In this document: positions 27,445-36,799 of the stretch, piece after piece
Layout: every line of letters begins with the position of its first letter
Numbering within the stretch: position 1 is the first letter of the stretch
Source of the DNA: Candidatus Bipolaricaulota bacterium
Lineage (GTDB): Bacteria > Bipolaricaulota > Bipolaricaulia > UBA7950 > UBA9294
Assembly: GCA_028277345.1 (NCBI GenBank)
Contig: JANQGM010000017.1
Coordinates: 62,001 to 126,000 of the forward strand
Reading direction: 5' to 3'
Length of the DNA stretch: 64,000 bases
Translations under genes and position numbers: made by a program
The notes under the pieces: generated by a model
Seen by the model: the letters and a program-made list of their open reading frames with translations, nothing else
Told to the model about the DNA's origin: nothing
The model's database searches: none

Positions 27445-27878
27445 TAAAGCAAGTGTCTGAGAAGATCGATTCGCCGTACGCGTCCTACTAAACGCCCGTC
27501 CTCATCCACCACGGGTAGGTTCTTGACGCCCTTGCGAATGATGAGGTCGGCCGCTTGCAAATCATCGTCATCGAGCGTGACGGAAAGCACGGTTGTGCGA
27601 ACGAAGCGTTCGATCGGCTCGTCCGCAATTTGCGCCAACTTCTTGGCCAACTGGTTCATATCGGGAATGAATGAGGTCGAATGCAGCATTTCGAAGTAGC
27701 CGGGCAATGCCGCGCGGATAAGGTCCTTTTCCGAGATGAACCCGGACAGTCGACCCTCTTCATCGACAACGGGGACATTGGGCATCTCGGCGTTATTGAG
27801 GATAAAAATCAGTTCGCGGACGGGAATATCCTTTTCCACAGCCGTCAGATCCTTGGTCATGATTTCGCGAACCTTCAT
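27444..27878 (-). CDS. Two-CBS-domain regulatory protein
   Basis: 144 residues made only of a CBS pair: MTKDLTAVEKDIPVRELIF and NLPVVDEDGRLVGRVRRIDL mark the two repeats. Such modules bind AMP, ATP or SAM and sense energy state. It sits between a PfkB-type kinase (10 nt) and the helicase (1-nt overlap). A partner enzyme cannot be named, although the adjacent sugar kinase is a reasonable guess. Confidence 0.92.
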   Translation of the reverse strand: MKVREIMTKDLTAVEKDIPVRELIFILNNAEMPNVPVVDEEGRLSGFISEKDLIRAALPGYFEMLHSTSFIPDMNQLAKKLAQIADEPIERFVRTTVLSVTLDDDDLQAADLIIRKGVKNLPVVDEDGRLVGRVRRIDLLRHLL

Positions 27879-27888
27879 GCTTCCCCCC

Positions 27889-28845
27889 TCACAACCGTTC
27901 CACCGTGATGTCTTTCATCTCGTCCATGATGACATCCATGTCGCGGCAGATCTTCTCGTCCGACTCCGCGCTTGCCAGCCCAGCCGCCAATCCGAAAACC
28001 AGAGCGTCCTCAACAGGCGCCGCCTGAGCCAGCTTGTACAGAATGCCGCCCAGGAACACATCGTCAGCTCCAACCAGGTTCTTCAGTTTGGTTGTCGGCG
28101 TCGACGCCTTGATCTCCCAGACGTCATCGCGGGTGATCGCGATATCACCCGTCACATCGTGGGAGATAATGACGATCTCGGCGCCACAGGCGATCACGTG
28201 CTTGCCGGCTTCCACAATAGTCTCAACCGTGTGCAGGCCCTTGCCCTCCAGCGTCATGTGCTCGCGCGTATCCGGCTTGACGATGTAGGGGCACGCTCCA
28301 AGCGCGTGGGTCAGCGCCTCGCCGCCCGTGCTCAGGATCACCTTGGCCCCAGCATCCTTGGCCATCCTCGCCATTTCTCCATAGACGCCGATATCGACGC
28401 CCGGAGGAATGCTGCCTCCCAACACCACCCAAGACGCCCGGTTGAGCATGCGCTTGTAGCGGCGCAACAAGCGATCGATCTCCTCGGGACGAATGGTTTG
28501 CCCCGACTCGTTGATGAGATTGGGAATGTGCTCGCGTCCTTCTTGCAACAGGGTGACATTGACGCGGGTTTCGCCATGCGTCCAGACGAAGTTCGTCGTC
28601 ACGCCCTCGTCTCGAAGATCACGAACGACGACGTGTCCGGTATGTCCGCCAACCAGCCCCATGGCGACGCTTTCCATGCCCATTCGAGAGAGAAATACGG
28701 AGATGTTGACGCCCTTTCCGCCCGCCGCCGTCGTACTGCGAGACGCGCGCGTCAAGAACTCTTCTTGGGTCGTGTCACAGACCTTGAGGCCCTCCACCCA
28801 ATACATCTTGTCGACGGCCGGATTCAGGGTCATGGTTACGATCAT
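27889..28845 (-). CDS. PfkB-family sugar kinase (1-phosphofructokinase-like), divergent motifs
   Basis: 318 residues from ATG 28845, with GGGAGG 6 nt upstream and a 4-nt overlap (ATGA) with the miaB stop; ATG 28863 is less likely. TLNPAVDK and AAGGKGVNIS (41-50) place it in the hexose-phosphate kinase branch (1-phosphofructokinase/tagatose-6-P kinase). Several normally fixed positions differ: the catalytic loop reads GADD (259-262) instead of GAGD, with the catalytic Asp kept at 262; the DTSG motif is STGG (172-175); and the KPN motif is KPD (190-192). It may be active with a changed substrate, or degenerate. Located in the miaB-CBS operon. Confidence 0.85.
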   Translation of the reverse strand: MIVTMTLNPAVDKMYWVEGLKVCDTTQEEFLTRASRSTTAAGGKGVNISVFLSRMGMESVAMGLVGGHTGHVVVRDLRDEGVTTNFVWTHGETRVNVTLLQEGREHIPNLINESGQTIRPEEIDRLLRRYKRMLNRASWVVLGGSIPPGVDIGVYGEMARMAKDAGAKVILSTGGEALTHALGACPYIVKPDTREHMTLEGKGLHTVETIVEAGKHVIACGAEIVIISHDVTGDIAITRDDVWEIKASTPTTKLKNLVGADDVFLGGILYKLAQAAPVEDALVFGLAAGLASAESDEKICRDMDVIMDEMKDITVERL

Positions 28846-30155
28846 GTCATCCCTCCCACACACTCTCGCTCAAGTATACCCCCCGAAAGCGAGGACGCAG
28901 AAGCGCCTGCAATGCGAACGGTGACAAATTCGCCCATCTCCGCGTCTCCCGGACAGATCACGGTTCGGTGATCGTCTCCCCGCCCGAACAGCTCGCCACG
29001 CTTCGTTCGTCCCTCGATCAACACCGCAAGCTCGTTTCCCACAAAGCGCCCGTTTTCCTCCAAGGCAATTTCGCGCTGGCGTTGGAGGATGCGCTCCAGC
29101 CGTTCTTCTTTCGTCGCTTGAGGCACATCATCCGGCAACTCGGCGCCCCGCGTATTCGGGCGCGGCGAGTACTTGGCCGCGAAGACCGAGCCAAATCGAG
29201 CCTCCTCCAGCAACGTCATCGTACGTTCGAAATCGCCGTCAGTCTCTCCGGGGAACCCGACGATGATGTCGGTTGTGATGTTGAGGTCGGGAACCCATTT
29301 CCGGCCGGATTTGACGATATCCATGTAATGCCGACGATCGTAGCTTCGATTCATCGCCTTGAGGATGGCATCCGATCCGGACTGACAGGCAAGGTGCAAG
29401 TGGCGGCACACGTTTTCTCGCTTGGCCATAACGCGAAAAACAGTCTCGGACATGTCTTTGGGATGCGATGTCGTGAAACGAACCCGTTCAATTCCGGTGT
29501 CTGCGACCGCCGACAGCAACTCGGGGAAGGTCACGGCCTTCTCGAGATCGGTTCCATAGGCATTGACGTTCTGGCCAAGCAGCAGCACTTCCCGGTATCC
29601 TTGCTCGCGAAGCCGCATCACTTCACTCAAGATGAGGTCTTCCGGGCGACTCCGCATCGGACCGCGCGCATACGGAACAATGCAATAGGTGCAGAAATTG
29701 GAACAGCCCTCGGTAATGGTCACCATCCCGGAAATCGTTCCCGATCGCTTGAAGCGGTTCACCGTATCGAACACCGGCTCAGAGAGGACGGCCACGCGTT
29801 GCGTCCGCGCTTCTTCGATCAACCCCGGGAGATCGCTGTGCCCGCTCGATCCGAACACGAAATCGATGGAGGCAAAACGCTTCAACAAATCGGCGCCGTG
29901 GATTTGCCCCAAACATCCGCCCACGCCGAGAAGCACGGAACGGGAGCGTTTCAACTCGACGACAGCGCCGATGCGGCCGAAGACCTTTTCTTCCGCTTTT
30001 TGGCGCACCATGCACCCATTGAAAACGACAACGTCCGCTTCCTCCAGGTGGTCGACAAGCGCGTAGCCGGCCGCCTCAAGAATCCCTGACAATCCCTCCG
30101 ATTGATGGAGGTTCATCTGACAGCCCCAGGTTTCGACATACGCTCTTGGTTTCAT
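28842..30155 (-). CDS. miaB: tRNA-2-methylthio-N6-dimethylallyladenosine synthase
   Basis: 437 residues. The UPF0004 domain has C12, C48 and C81 for the auxiliary [4Fe-4S] cluster, the radical SAM motif is C151-x3-C155-x2-C158 (CSNFCTYC), and a TRAM domain closes the protein (about 370-437). MiaB adds a methylthio group to i6A37 of tRNAs. The usual HLPVQSGS stretch reads HLACQSGS here, with an extra Cys. First gene of an operon with the PfkB kinase, CBS protein and helicase. Confidence 0.95.
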   Translation of the reverse strand: MKPRAYVETWGCQMNLHQSEGLSGILEAAGYALVDHLEEADVVVFNGCMVRQKAEEKVFGRIGAVVELKRSRSVLLGVGGCLGQIHGADLLKRFASIDFVFGSSGHSDLPGLIEEARTQRVAVLSEPVFDTVNRFKRSGTISGMVTITEGCSNFCTYCIVPYARGPMRSRPEDLILSEVMRLREQGYREVLLLGQNVNAYGTDLEKAVTFPELLSAVADTGIERVRFTTSHPKDMSETVFRVMAKRENVCRHLHLACQSGSDAILKAMNRSYDRRHYMDIVKSGRKWVPDLNITTDIIVGFPGETDGDFERTMTLLEEARFGSVFAAKYSPRPNTRGAELPDDVPQATKEERLERILQRQREIALEENGRFVGNELAVLIEGRTKRGELFGRGDDHRTVICPGDAEMGEFVTVRIAGASASSLSGGILERECVGGMT

Positions 30156-30272
30156 GATTCCGGCTGACTATACGCCATTCGCCAATATCGTTCAATCGCT
30201 ATTTGGAAGAGGATTTTCATCACATGACAACTGCCCTGGTCCGAGGGTCGGACTGATCGTACACTGGAGGGT

Positions 30273-33200
30273 ATGAGGCTGCGCCGCTGTGACCGCTATC
30301 TCTTACGACAAATGCTGGGGCCCTTCTTCCTTGCACTGGGAGGTCTCGCCCTATTTATCTTGTTGAATCTGATTCTCAGGCTATCCGATCTCATGGTCGA
30401 TCGCGGGATCGGGCTCTCTCAACTGCTGCGGTTGTTGATTCTCTGGATGCCCGAACTGATCGCCTGGGCGATTCCCATGGCCGCCTTGTTCGCTGTATTC
30501 CTCGGATTGGGACGAATGGAGCACGATCGAGAGGTGATGGCCTTTGAGTCCATGGGCGTTTCGCTTCGAAGAATTCTGTTGCCGATTCTCATCGCCGCCA
30601 TCGGTTTAAGCGTTCTGACCTTTGCCGTCTATAACTGGGCGATGCCGGCCTCCAAGCAGGCCGCCCAGCGCACGTACCGGGAAATCCTATTCTCGCAATC
30701 CGTTCCCCGCATTTCCGCGAACACCTTCTTTACCGGCTCGACCGGCCAATACTTCTACGTTCGGCAGTATGACGCCGATAGCGGCTCAGTGAGCGACGTG
30801 TTGATCTACGATGTCACGGGGCAGCTATTCCCGCAGGCGGAGTCTCAAATCACGATGGTCACGGCCAATACCGGCAAATGGGCCGATGAGACCTGGGAAC
30901 TTCATGACGGCCGCATGTACGGATTCAATCGTGACGGCCTGCTAAGCTACTCGGGAACGTTCGATGCCCTGTCGCTTCCCGTGGGGCAGACTGCGGACCA
31001 ATTGTGGGCCCAATCCAAGTCACCGACGGAAATGGGCATTCTCGAGCTGGCGTCGAGGATCCGCCGCGCGCGAACGAGCGGGCTGTCGACCAATGAGTAC
31101 ATTGTCGAGTTGCATCAGCGTTTCGCCTTGCCGCTATCTGCTGTCTTGTTCGTTCTCGTCGGCGGCGTCGTGAGCCTGATGTTCGGATCCAAGAATCGAT
31201 CGACAGGCATCATCATCGGGCTCCTGCTCATCGGGCTCTATCAGGGCGCGTATTTGTGGACCCAAGCACTGGGAAGGCGCGGTGCGATGGATCCCGTACT
31301 CGCGGCATGGATTCCCAACGTTCTCTTCGGCATCGTGGGCACGCTTCTGTTCGCTCGTGTCGATCGCCTGGCTTCGCGAGATATGTGGAATCGGCTGCGC
31401 AATCGCTTGCCGTTCCTCACCCTTCTCCTCGTCATGGGCGTTGGACTTGCCGGATGGAGTCAGGAGACGCCGCTACATCTGGAATGCGATGATCTGTTCA
31501 TCTCTGCGGACCAATCGGAAATCCGAGCAGAAGGCGCCGTCCGCGCCGAACTTGCCGATGCATTGCTGCAGGCCGACGCGCTTGACCTCCTTCGATCAGA
31601 AGACGGCACATGGACGATGGAAGCGAATGGCACCGTCCGCCTGGATCTTGACGACTTCCTCCTTGAGGGAGATTCCGTCCGTGCCCAGCTCGACCTCACC
31701 GATTCCGGGTTACAGCCTCAATTTCTCGCCTCGACCGGATTCTCCGGCCAATCGGCCTTTGAGAATTCGGCTGGAGAGATCAACACACTCTATTTCGTCG
31801 GAGAGGTCGGCACGTTGAACTTCGAACCCAATGGCGATCTCTCCACCATCGAGATTCGCAGGGGCGAAGTCACAACCTGCAACTGCTGCGATCTTCCCTT
31901 TCGAAGCCAACCCTACACGCTTCGCGCCAACCGCCTAATCTATTATCCTGACCAGCTCATCGTCGCCTTCGGACTTACAGGACGGATTGGCGGGGTATCG
32001 ACCTTATGGCTCCCCGTCTACGTTCAACCGCTTGAAGACACCCTGGAGAGTCCGTTGTTTCCTTCCTTCGGTCGAAGCAACCTGCGCGGCTGGTACTTGA
32101 AGTGGAACGTTCCGTTCTATCTCTCGGAATCCCTCTTCGGCAACGTTCTTTTGGACTATTACACCGCGCACAACGAGGTAGCCGCCGGATTAAACACGCG
32201 ATACGCGTTCGCCGGACATGAAGGCCGTTTTCGCATCTACAGCTTTCCAGCTGTTGTCGGCGATCCGGTGATCGAATTCTCGGCCAGCCATTCACTGCCC
32301 TCATCCGGAGATTGGGAGGGAAGCGGGTCGATTCGGTATCGCGCCGTCGGCGACGCCACAGAGCTTGACTACGGCGCCGAGGCCCGTGCGCAGAGTGCTT
32401 CCTGGAGTGTGGATGTGTCCGCCGCCCGCGAAGTCGAGCGCCGGGACACCGATGACGACGATGCCTCCAACGACATCATCAAAACAACGGATCGGTTTCC
32501 TGAGGTCGCGCTGTCTCGAGCGCCCTGGAAGCTCAACGCACTGTCCATCGCACCTCATCTAAACCTTGGCCGGTTTCGCGAACGCACGAACGACGAGCCC
32601 GCCGTTGAAGCCACGAGACTGGGCGCGAGCCTCGATCTAGGCGTTGAGGACATCGAATGGAATGACATCGCCTTCACCCCGCGGCTCAAGTTTCAGACGT
32701 CCGCCTATCTCGGAGACGCCATTGCCCAAACGCTGAGCACTGTGCAACTTGACAGCAGACTCCGCTGGAGGAGCCTGACCGCCGACTACGATCTCATTCT
32801 CACTCGGGGAACCAGCCCCTTTGACTTCGATGCCGAGGTCGCGATTCATCGTATCGGAGTCTCGTTCACGCGATCGAGTTGGGCGGTCTTGGAGGTTTCC
32901 GGAGGATACGATCTCGCCGCAGGCACGCTGGATCCCCTCAGCGCTGAATTGGCCTGGACACACTGGGCGGATTGGACGCTCGAGGCCAGCTATCAGTTAG
33001 CGACCGCCTCCCTCAGTACGATTCAGTTGTCGGGCCGTTGGCGTTCAGACGCGCTTCGGCTTGCGCTGGACATCCCCTATCAGCCCGTCGATAGGCAGTT
33101 CGGCGCCCTCACGTTCTCCGCCGAATGGCCGGGCGAGGCCCTGAACATCGATACCAAGGCTGTACTCAAGAATAGCCTGCTGACCATCACATCAAACGTG

Positions 33201-33518
33201 GAGACCCAGTTCTCCCTCGGTCCCCTGGAGCTATCCGGAAGCGCGCAACTTGAGAATATCGCCTTGGAGAAGCTTCTGCTTGAGGGTGCGTTTCTCTCCA
33301 GGCTGGGGTGGGGCGCTCGAGCGCAGTGGTCCTATTCGGGAGGCTCCCTTTCCCTTGGACAGGTCCTCTACGGGCTCTTCTGGGATATCGGAGACTGCCT
33401 GCGCCTGGGCATCGATCGAGAAGCCGCTGACACATGGATCTACCTATCCATCCTCGCCTTTCCAGAAGCCGTGTTGCGATATGCCCCCGAGAGCGCAAGC
33501 CTTCAATTGAGCGACTAA
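30273..33518 (+). CDS. LptF/LptG-type permease fused to an LptA/LptD-like outer-membrane domain
   Basis: 1081 residues in one open frame. Residues 1-370 are a complete LptF/G permease: three N-terminal membrane helices, a periplasmic beta-jellyroll region (about 130-265) and three C-terminal helices. Residues 371-396 look like an embedded signal peptide: Met371, Arg-rich start, hydrophobic core, then AGWS before Gln397. After it come an OstA/LptA-like region (400-520), a C536-N-C538-C539 cluster and an LptD-like segment with alternating beta strands to the C-terminus (GLTGRIGGVSTLWLPVYVQP at about 567-586). LptF/G moves lipid A-type lipids from the inner membrane and LptD inserts them in the outer membrane; one chain cannot easily span both, so cleavage near 396 or internal initiation at Met371 is likely. 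TACACT (30260-30265) lies 7 nt before the ATG. Confidence 0.85.
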   Translation: MRLRRCDRYLLRQMLGPFFLALGGLALFILLNLILRLSDLMVDRGIGLSQLLRLLILWMPELIAWAIPMAALFAVFLGLGRMEHDREVMAFESMGVSLRRILLPILIAAIGLSVLTFAVYNWAMPASKQAAQRTYREILFSQSVPRISANTFFTGSTGQYFYVRQYDADSGSVSDVLIYDVTGQLFPQAESQITMVTANTGKWADETWELHDGRMYGFNRDGLLSYSGTFDALSLPVGQTADQLWAQSKSPTEMGILELASRIRRARTSGLSTNEYIVELHQRFALPLSAVLFVLVGGVVSLMFGSKNRSTGIIIGLLLIGLYQGAYLWTQALGRRGAMDPVLAAWIPNVLFGIVGTLLFARVDRLASRDMWNRLRNRLPFLTLLLVMGVGLAGWSQETPLHLECDDLFISADQSEIRAEGAVRAELADALLQADALDLLRSEDGTWTMEANGTVRLDLDDFLLEGDSVRAQLDLTDSGLQPQFLASTGFSGQSAFENSAGEINTLYFVGEVGTLNFEPNGDLSTIEIRRGEVTTCNCCDLPFRSQPYTLRANRLIYYPDQLIVAFGLTGRIGGVSTLWLPVYVQPLEDTLESPLFPSFGRSNLRGWYLKWNVPFYLSESLFGNVLLDYYTAHNEVAAGLNTRYAFAGHEGRFRIYSFPAVVGDPVIEFSASHSLPSSGDWEGSGSIRYRAVGDATELDYGAEARAQSASWSVDVSAAREVERRDTDDDDASNDIIKTTDRFPEVALSRAPWKLNALSIAPHLNLGRFRERTNDEPAVEATRLGASLDLGVEDIEWNDIAFTPRLKFQTSAYLGDAIAQTLSTVQLDSRLRWRSLTADYDLILTRGTSPFDFDAEVAIHRIGVSFTRSSWAVLEVSGGYDLAAGTLDPLSAELAWTHWADWTLEASYQLATASLSTIQLSGRWRSDALRLALDIPYQPVDRQFGALTFSAEWPGEALNIDTKAVLKNSLLTITSNVETQFSLGPLELSGSAQLENIALEKLLLEGAFLSRLGWGARAQWSYSGGSLSLGQVLYGLFWDIGDCLRLGIDREAADTWIYLSILAFPEAVLRYAPESASLQLSD

Positions 33519-33556
33519 CGTTGTACAATGAGTCAAACGATCGAGAGGGGGAAACC

Positions 33557-33652
33557 ATGGAAGATCTTTCTGCGTTGTTCTATGTGCTGGTCGCCGTCAT
33601 CTTTCTCATGAAAACGATGGGTGGCGCCTGCAGTGGCGGAACCTGCGACTAG
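33557..33652 (+). CDS. 31-residue membrane microprotein
   Basis: ATG 33557 is preceded by GAGAGGGGG at 4-5 nt. The 31 residues comprise a short acidic head, one hydrophobic helix (about 7-20) and the tail GGACSGGTCD with two cysteines in C-x3-C. TACAAT at 33524-33529 may be its -10 box. It lies 38 nt after the Lpt fusion. Single-span microproteins often stabilise or tune a membrane complex, and the neighbouring Lpt protein is the obvious candidate; this is a guess. The paired cysteines could form a disulfide or bind metal. Confidence 0.55.
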   Translation: MEDLSALFYVLVAVIFLMKTMGGACSGGTCD

Positions 33653-33717
33653 TTCAAACGAACCGAAACACCGATCTGGTTAATATCTTCGAATCGTAGA
33701 GGCAGAGGAGGGTCTAC

Positions 33718-35529
33718 GTGGCATCTTGCCTATCCCTTGAAGCGATCATGAAGCTGTCCAGCGTGTATTTCCCCGTCGTTTCGCACGACGGGAAGACGCT
33801 CGCCTTTTACTGGGATCGAACCGGACAAATGGAGCTTTATACGATCGCCTTACCGAATGGAACGCCGCGGCAGATCAGCCGGGGGGACGTTCCTCGATCG
33901 TTGCGCGCCGGCTTCATTTGGTCTCGGGACGATGCGCGCATCGTCTTTGCCAAGGATGTGGAAGGCAACGAGCAGCACGATCTCTATGCCATCGATGTCA
34001 CGACAGGCCAACTCACTCAACTGACAAACACACCGACGGCCCAGGATTATCCCATCGAGTTCTCGCCGGATGGGCAGTGGATCTCCATCCTGTCCAACCG
34101 GGAAGGACAACTGAATCTGTACAAGCTTCGGGCCGATGGGTCCGAAGCCGTCCAGCTGACGACCTGCGCCAATCCCGTGTACGGAGGCTTCTGGAGCCCG
34201 GATGGGACTCGGCTCGCTCTGTACACAAACGACTCTTCGGATCTGAAGAATCAAGACATCTATCTCGTTCCGTCGGATGGATCGAGGGCACTGACACGGG
34301 TCTTCCGCTCCCTGGAAGGCGCGCAGGATCGTGTCGTCGCCTGGACACCCAATGGAAGCGACCTCGTCATCACATCCGACGCATCGGGTGTGAACCAACC
34401 AGGCCTTTTCTCCCTTTCCGACGGGACGATCCGCTGGCTCGGAGAAAGCGGCCTCGATGAATCGGCCGCCGCGCTCTCCAAGAACGGTCAGACCCTCGCC
34501 ACGCTTCGCAATCAGGATTCTTCCATCGCCATCGTTCTCCATGATCTCACGACGAAGCAGCAGCAGGTTCTTGAAGCAGACCATGGAATCGCCATGTGGC
34601 CGCGGTTCGCGCTGGATGACAAGGCTGTGGTATGTGCGCGAACATCGGCCACCCGCCACAGGGAGCTTGAGCTCCATTCTCTCGCACGCGGAGATACGAA
34701 GACCTTGACCCCGGTCGAGTATGGATCGATCGATCCTACAACCTTCGTTCAGTCCGAGCACGTGCGCTATCCCTCTTCAGACGGCCTGCCCATCCCAGCC
34801 ATTCTCTACAAACCGGAGAGCGAAAAAGACGTCTCAATGGCACCGGCCATCGTCATCGCGCACGGCGGGCCGACCGGCCAGTTCATGCGCGGCTTCGATC
34901 CCTTCACCCAGGTGCTTGTCAATCGCGGATACGTCGTACTCCAGCCCAACGTACGCGGGAGCACCGGCTACGGGGTCGAGTTTCGCGATATGAATCTGAA
35001 GGATTGGGGCGGCGGCGACCTCGAGGACATCGCAGCGGGTGTCGAATACCTGAAGTCGCTGGGATTCGTCGATCCGAACCGAATCGCCATCTACGGCGGC
35101 TCATACGGCGGGTATATGGCCTTCATGGCCGTTGTGAAGAAACCCGATCTGTGGAAAGCCGGCATTGCATGGATCGGCATCTCGGATCTCCACCGTCTCT
35201 ACGCGAAGAGCATGCAGCACTTCAAGTACTACCTCCGCATGCTGATGGGCGATCCCGTTGAAGACGCTGAGCTGTGGAAGGATCGTAGCGCCATCCATTT
35301 CATGGAGAATCTCAAGGCCAAACTGCTCATCGTACACGGGGAGAACGACCCTCGCTGCCCTGTCGAGCAATCGCGAATCGTTCGTGATCGCTTGTTGGAG
35401 CTCGGGTATCAAGAGGGAGAGGACTTCGAATACGTCGAGTTCACAGGTGTGGGCCACGCTTCTTCCGACATTGGACAGAAGACGGAGGCCTATCGATTGA
35501 TGCTCGATTTCTTCGAGCGAACGTTGTAG
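33718..35529 (+). CDS. S9 family prolyl oligopeptidase-type serine peptidase
   Basis: 603 residues from GTG 33718 (GGAGGG 5-6 nt upstream). Residues 1-350 carry WD40-like/PD40 beta-propeller repeats (several FSPDGQW and WSPDGTR units). Residues 360-603 are an alpha/beta hydrolase with the triad Ser462 (GGSYGG), Asp544 (GENDPR) and His580 (GVGHAS). No signal peptide is visible, so it is probably cytoplasmic. It should cleave oligopeptides or acyl-peptides. It converges with the secreted metallopeptidase gene (15 nt between stops). Confidence 0.94.
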   Translation: MASCLSLEAIMKLSSVYFPVVSHDGKTLAFYWDRTGQMELYTIALPNGTPRQISRGDVPRSLRAGFIWSRDDARIVFAKDVEGNEQHDLYAIDVTTGQLTQLTNTPTAQDYPIEFSPDGQWISILSNREGQLNLYKLRADGSEAVQLTTCANPVYGGFWSPDGTRLALYTNDSSDLKNQDIYLVPSDGSRALTRVFRSLEGAQDRVVAWTPNGSDLVITSDASGVNQPGLFSLSDGTIRWLGESGLDESAAALSKNGQTLATLRNQDSSIAIVLHDLTTKQQQVLEADHGIAMWPRFALDDKAVVCARTSATRHRELELHSLARGDTKTLTPVEYGSIDPTTFVQSEHVRYPSSDGLPIPAILYKPESEKDVSMAPAIVIAHGGPTGQFMRGFDPFTQVLVNRGYVVLQPNVRGSTGYGVEFRDMNLKDWGGGDLEDIAAGVEYLKSLGFVDPNRIAIYGGSYGGYMAFMAVVKKPDLWKAGIAWIGISDLHRLYAKSMQHFKYYLRMLMGDPVEDAELWKDRSAIHFMENLKAKLLIVHGENDPRCPVEQSRIVRDRLLELGYQEGEDFEYVEFTGVGHASSDIGQKTEAYRLMLDFFERTL

Positions 35530-35544
35530 GAAGGGGCCACCGGC

Positions 35545-36570
35545 TCAGCACCTCCGTCGATCGCGCCGATGATCGATCCATCGAAGCATACCTCCGCTCC
35601 CGAGCACAGCAGTGACAAGGATCGACAGAACCAGCCAGTAAGGCCAGGAAGCGAGGTCCAGCCTCCTCGTGCGCCTCCAACCTGCTTCGTGATCAGCGAT
35701 GAGGCGTTCAGGATCACGTCTCCACGCCTCCAAACTCGCGAGAAATTCTCGCTTCCCCTGCTTCTCGCACAGGTAAGTCACGAAGCTTTCGCCGACCGCA
35801 TACTTCATGTACCCATCCTGGATCGAGGAAGCAAGCTCGTTTTTTTGAGCCCAATGCCGGACATCGCGCCGACGCCTGGCCGCATCGGACCGAAAAGATG
35901 CTGCCGTGTACTCCGCGATCCCTTCAATGATGAAGGACGGAATCTCGAATATCGAGACGCTCTGACTCCAAAGCCATTCATGAGTCACCCAATGAGCAAG
36001 CTCATGAACGAAAACCTCCATCTCCGTTTCTGCCGTGCACACGATATGGCTTCCCCTCGATAGCAAGGAAAAAACGTTGGAGGAATCCCCTCCATCCATA
36101 ATAGTTCCTTTTCCAAACCAAGCCTGGTTGCCAGTGCCGAAGAGCTCAATCTGCTTCTTCATCGTCGGAGAAATCACGGCCAGAAGCGGAGGAATCTGGG
36201 TTCCTTGCCAGCTCAGGGGATCGACCCGCCACATATCGCCCGTTTCGGGGTCCTTCAGCCTGAGTTGCGGAACCTCCTCCAAACTTGCCCGAAATGGGAT
36301 CTCTTGGGGTGTCTGCCAGTTCTCTGCGGGCTGCGGCGCTTCGAAGCCCCAAAATGTGAATGCGCTATCAACGGCCTCTTCAAGTCGAGCTATCACGGCT
36401 GAGTCAAATACGAGTTCGGGAGCAAGCCAGGCGATAATTCCATAGCGCCAGGCCATCAGCTGGTAGACACCGTCCGCGGAAGCGCTCGTGGGAGCACTTA
36501 GCAGCAGCACGCCAACGAACAATCCGAATGCTTTCCATACCCATCGATCGTTCATCTCCGACATTCTCAT
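35545..36570 (-). CDS. Secreted membrane-anchored gluzincin-type metallopeptidase
   Basis: 341 residues. A signal peptide (basic start, hydrophobic 11-25, cleavage near Ala30-Ser-Ala-Asp) leads to a 270-residue extracytoplasmic domain with the zinc motif H189-E-L-A-H193 and EGIAEY (Glu216 as the probable third ligand), as in MA-clan 'peptidase MA-like' proteins. A second hydrophobic helix (308-327) and an Arg-rich tail anchor the C-terminus, leaving the catalytic domain outside. Met3 or Met6 could be the true start; a CGGAG lies just before Met6. Substrate unknown. Apparently monocistronic. Confidence 0.78.
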   Translation of the reverse strand: MRMSEMNDRWVWKAFGLFVGVLLLSAPTSASADGVYQLMAWRYGIIAWLAPELVFDSAVIARLEEAVDSAFTFWGFEAPQPAENWQTPQEIPFRASLEEVPQLRLKDPETGDMWRVDPLSWQGTQIPPLLAVISPTMKKQIELFGTGNQAWFGKGTIMDGGDSSNVFSLLSRGSHIVCTAETEMEVFVHELAHWVTHEWLWSQSVSIFEIPSFIIEGIAEYTAASFRSDAARRRRDVRHWAQKNELASSIQDGYMKYAVGESFVTYLCEKQGKREFLASLEAWRRDPERLIADHEAGWRRTRRLDLASWPYWLVLSILVTAVLGSGGMLRWIDHRRDRRRC

Positions 36571-36799
36571 CTTTTCTCATAGCTGATTCAACCACGTTCT
36601 TTTCGAGATGGCCAACACCCGTGTGGTAGAGCAAAAACCTTCCTTTCTGGCATGTGCTGTACTTGGCGCTGTATACTTATCTCCAGCAGCCGTCACATCT
36701 CAACGCACCGTATCCATCTGGCATCGTGGTTCCATTGAGTCATAACCTCACCGGTATCACTGCCCAGCGAACAACCGCTTACCCCTCGTAGGAGGTCGC

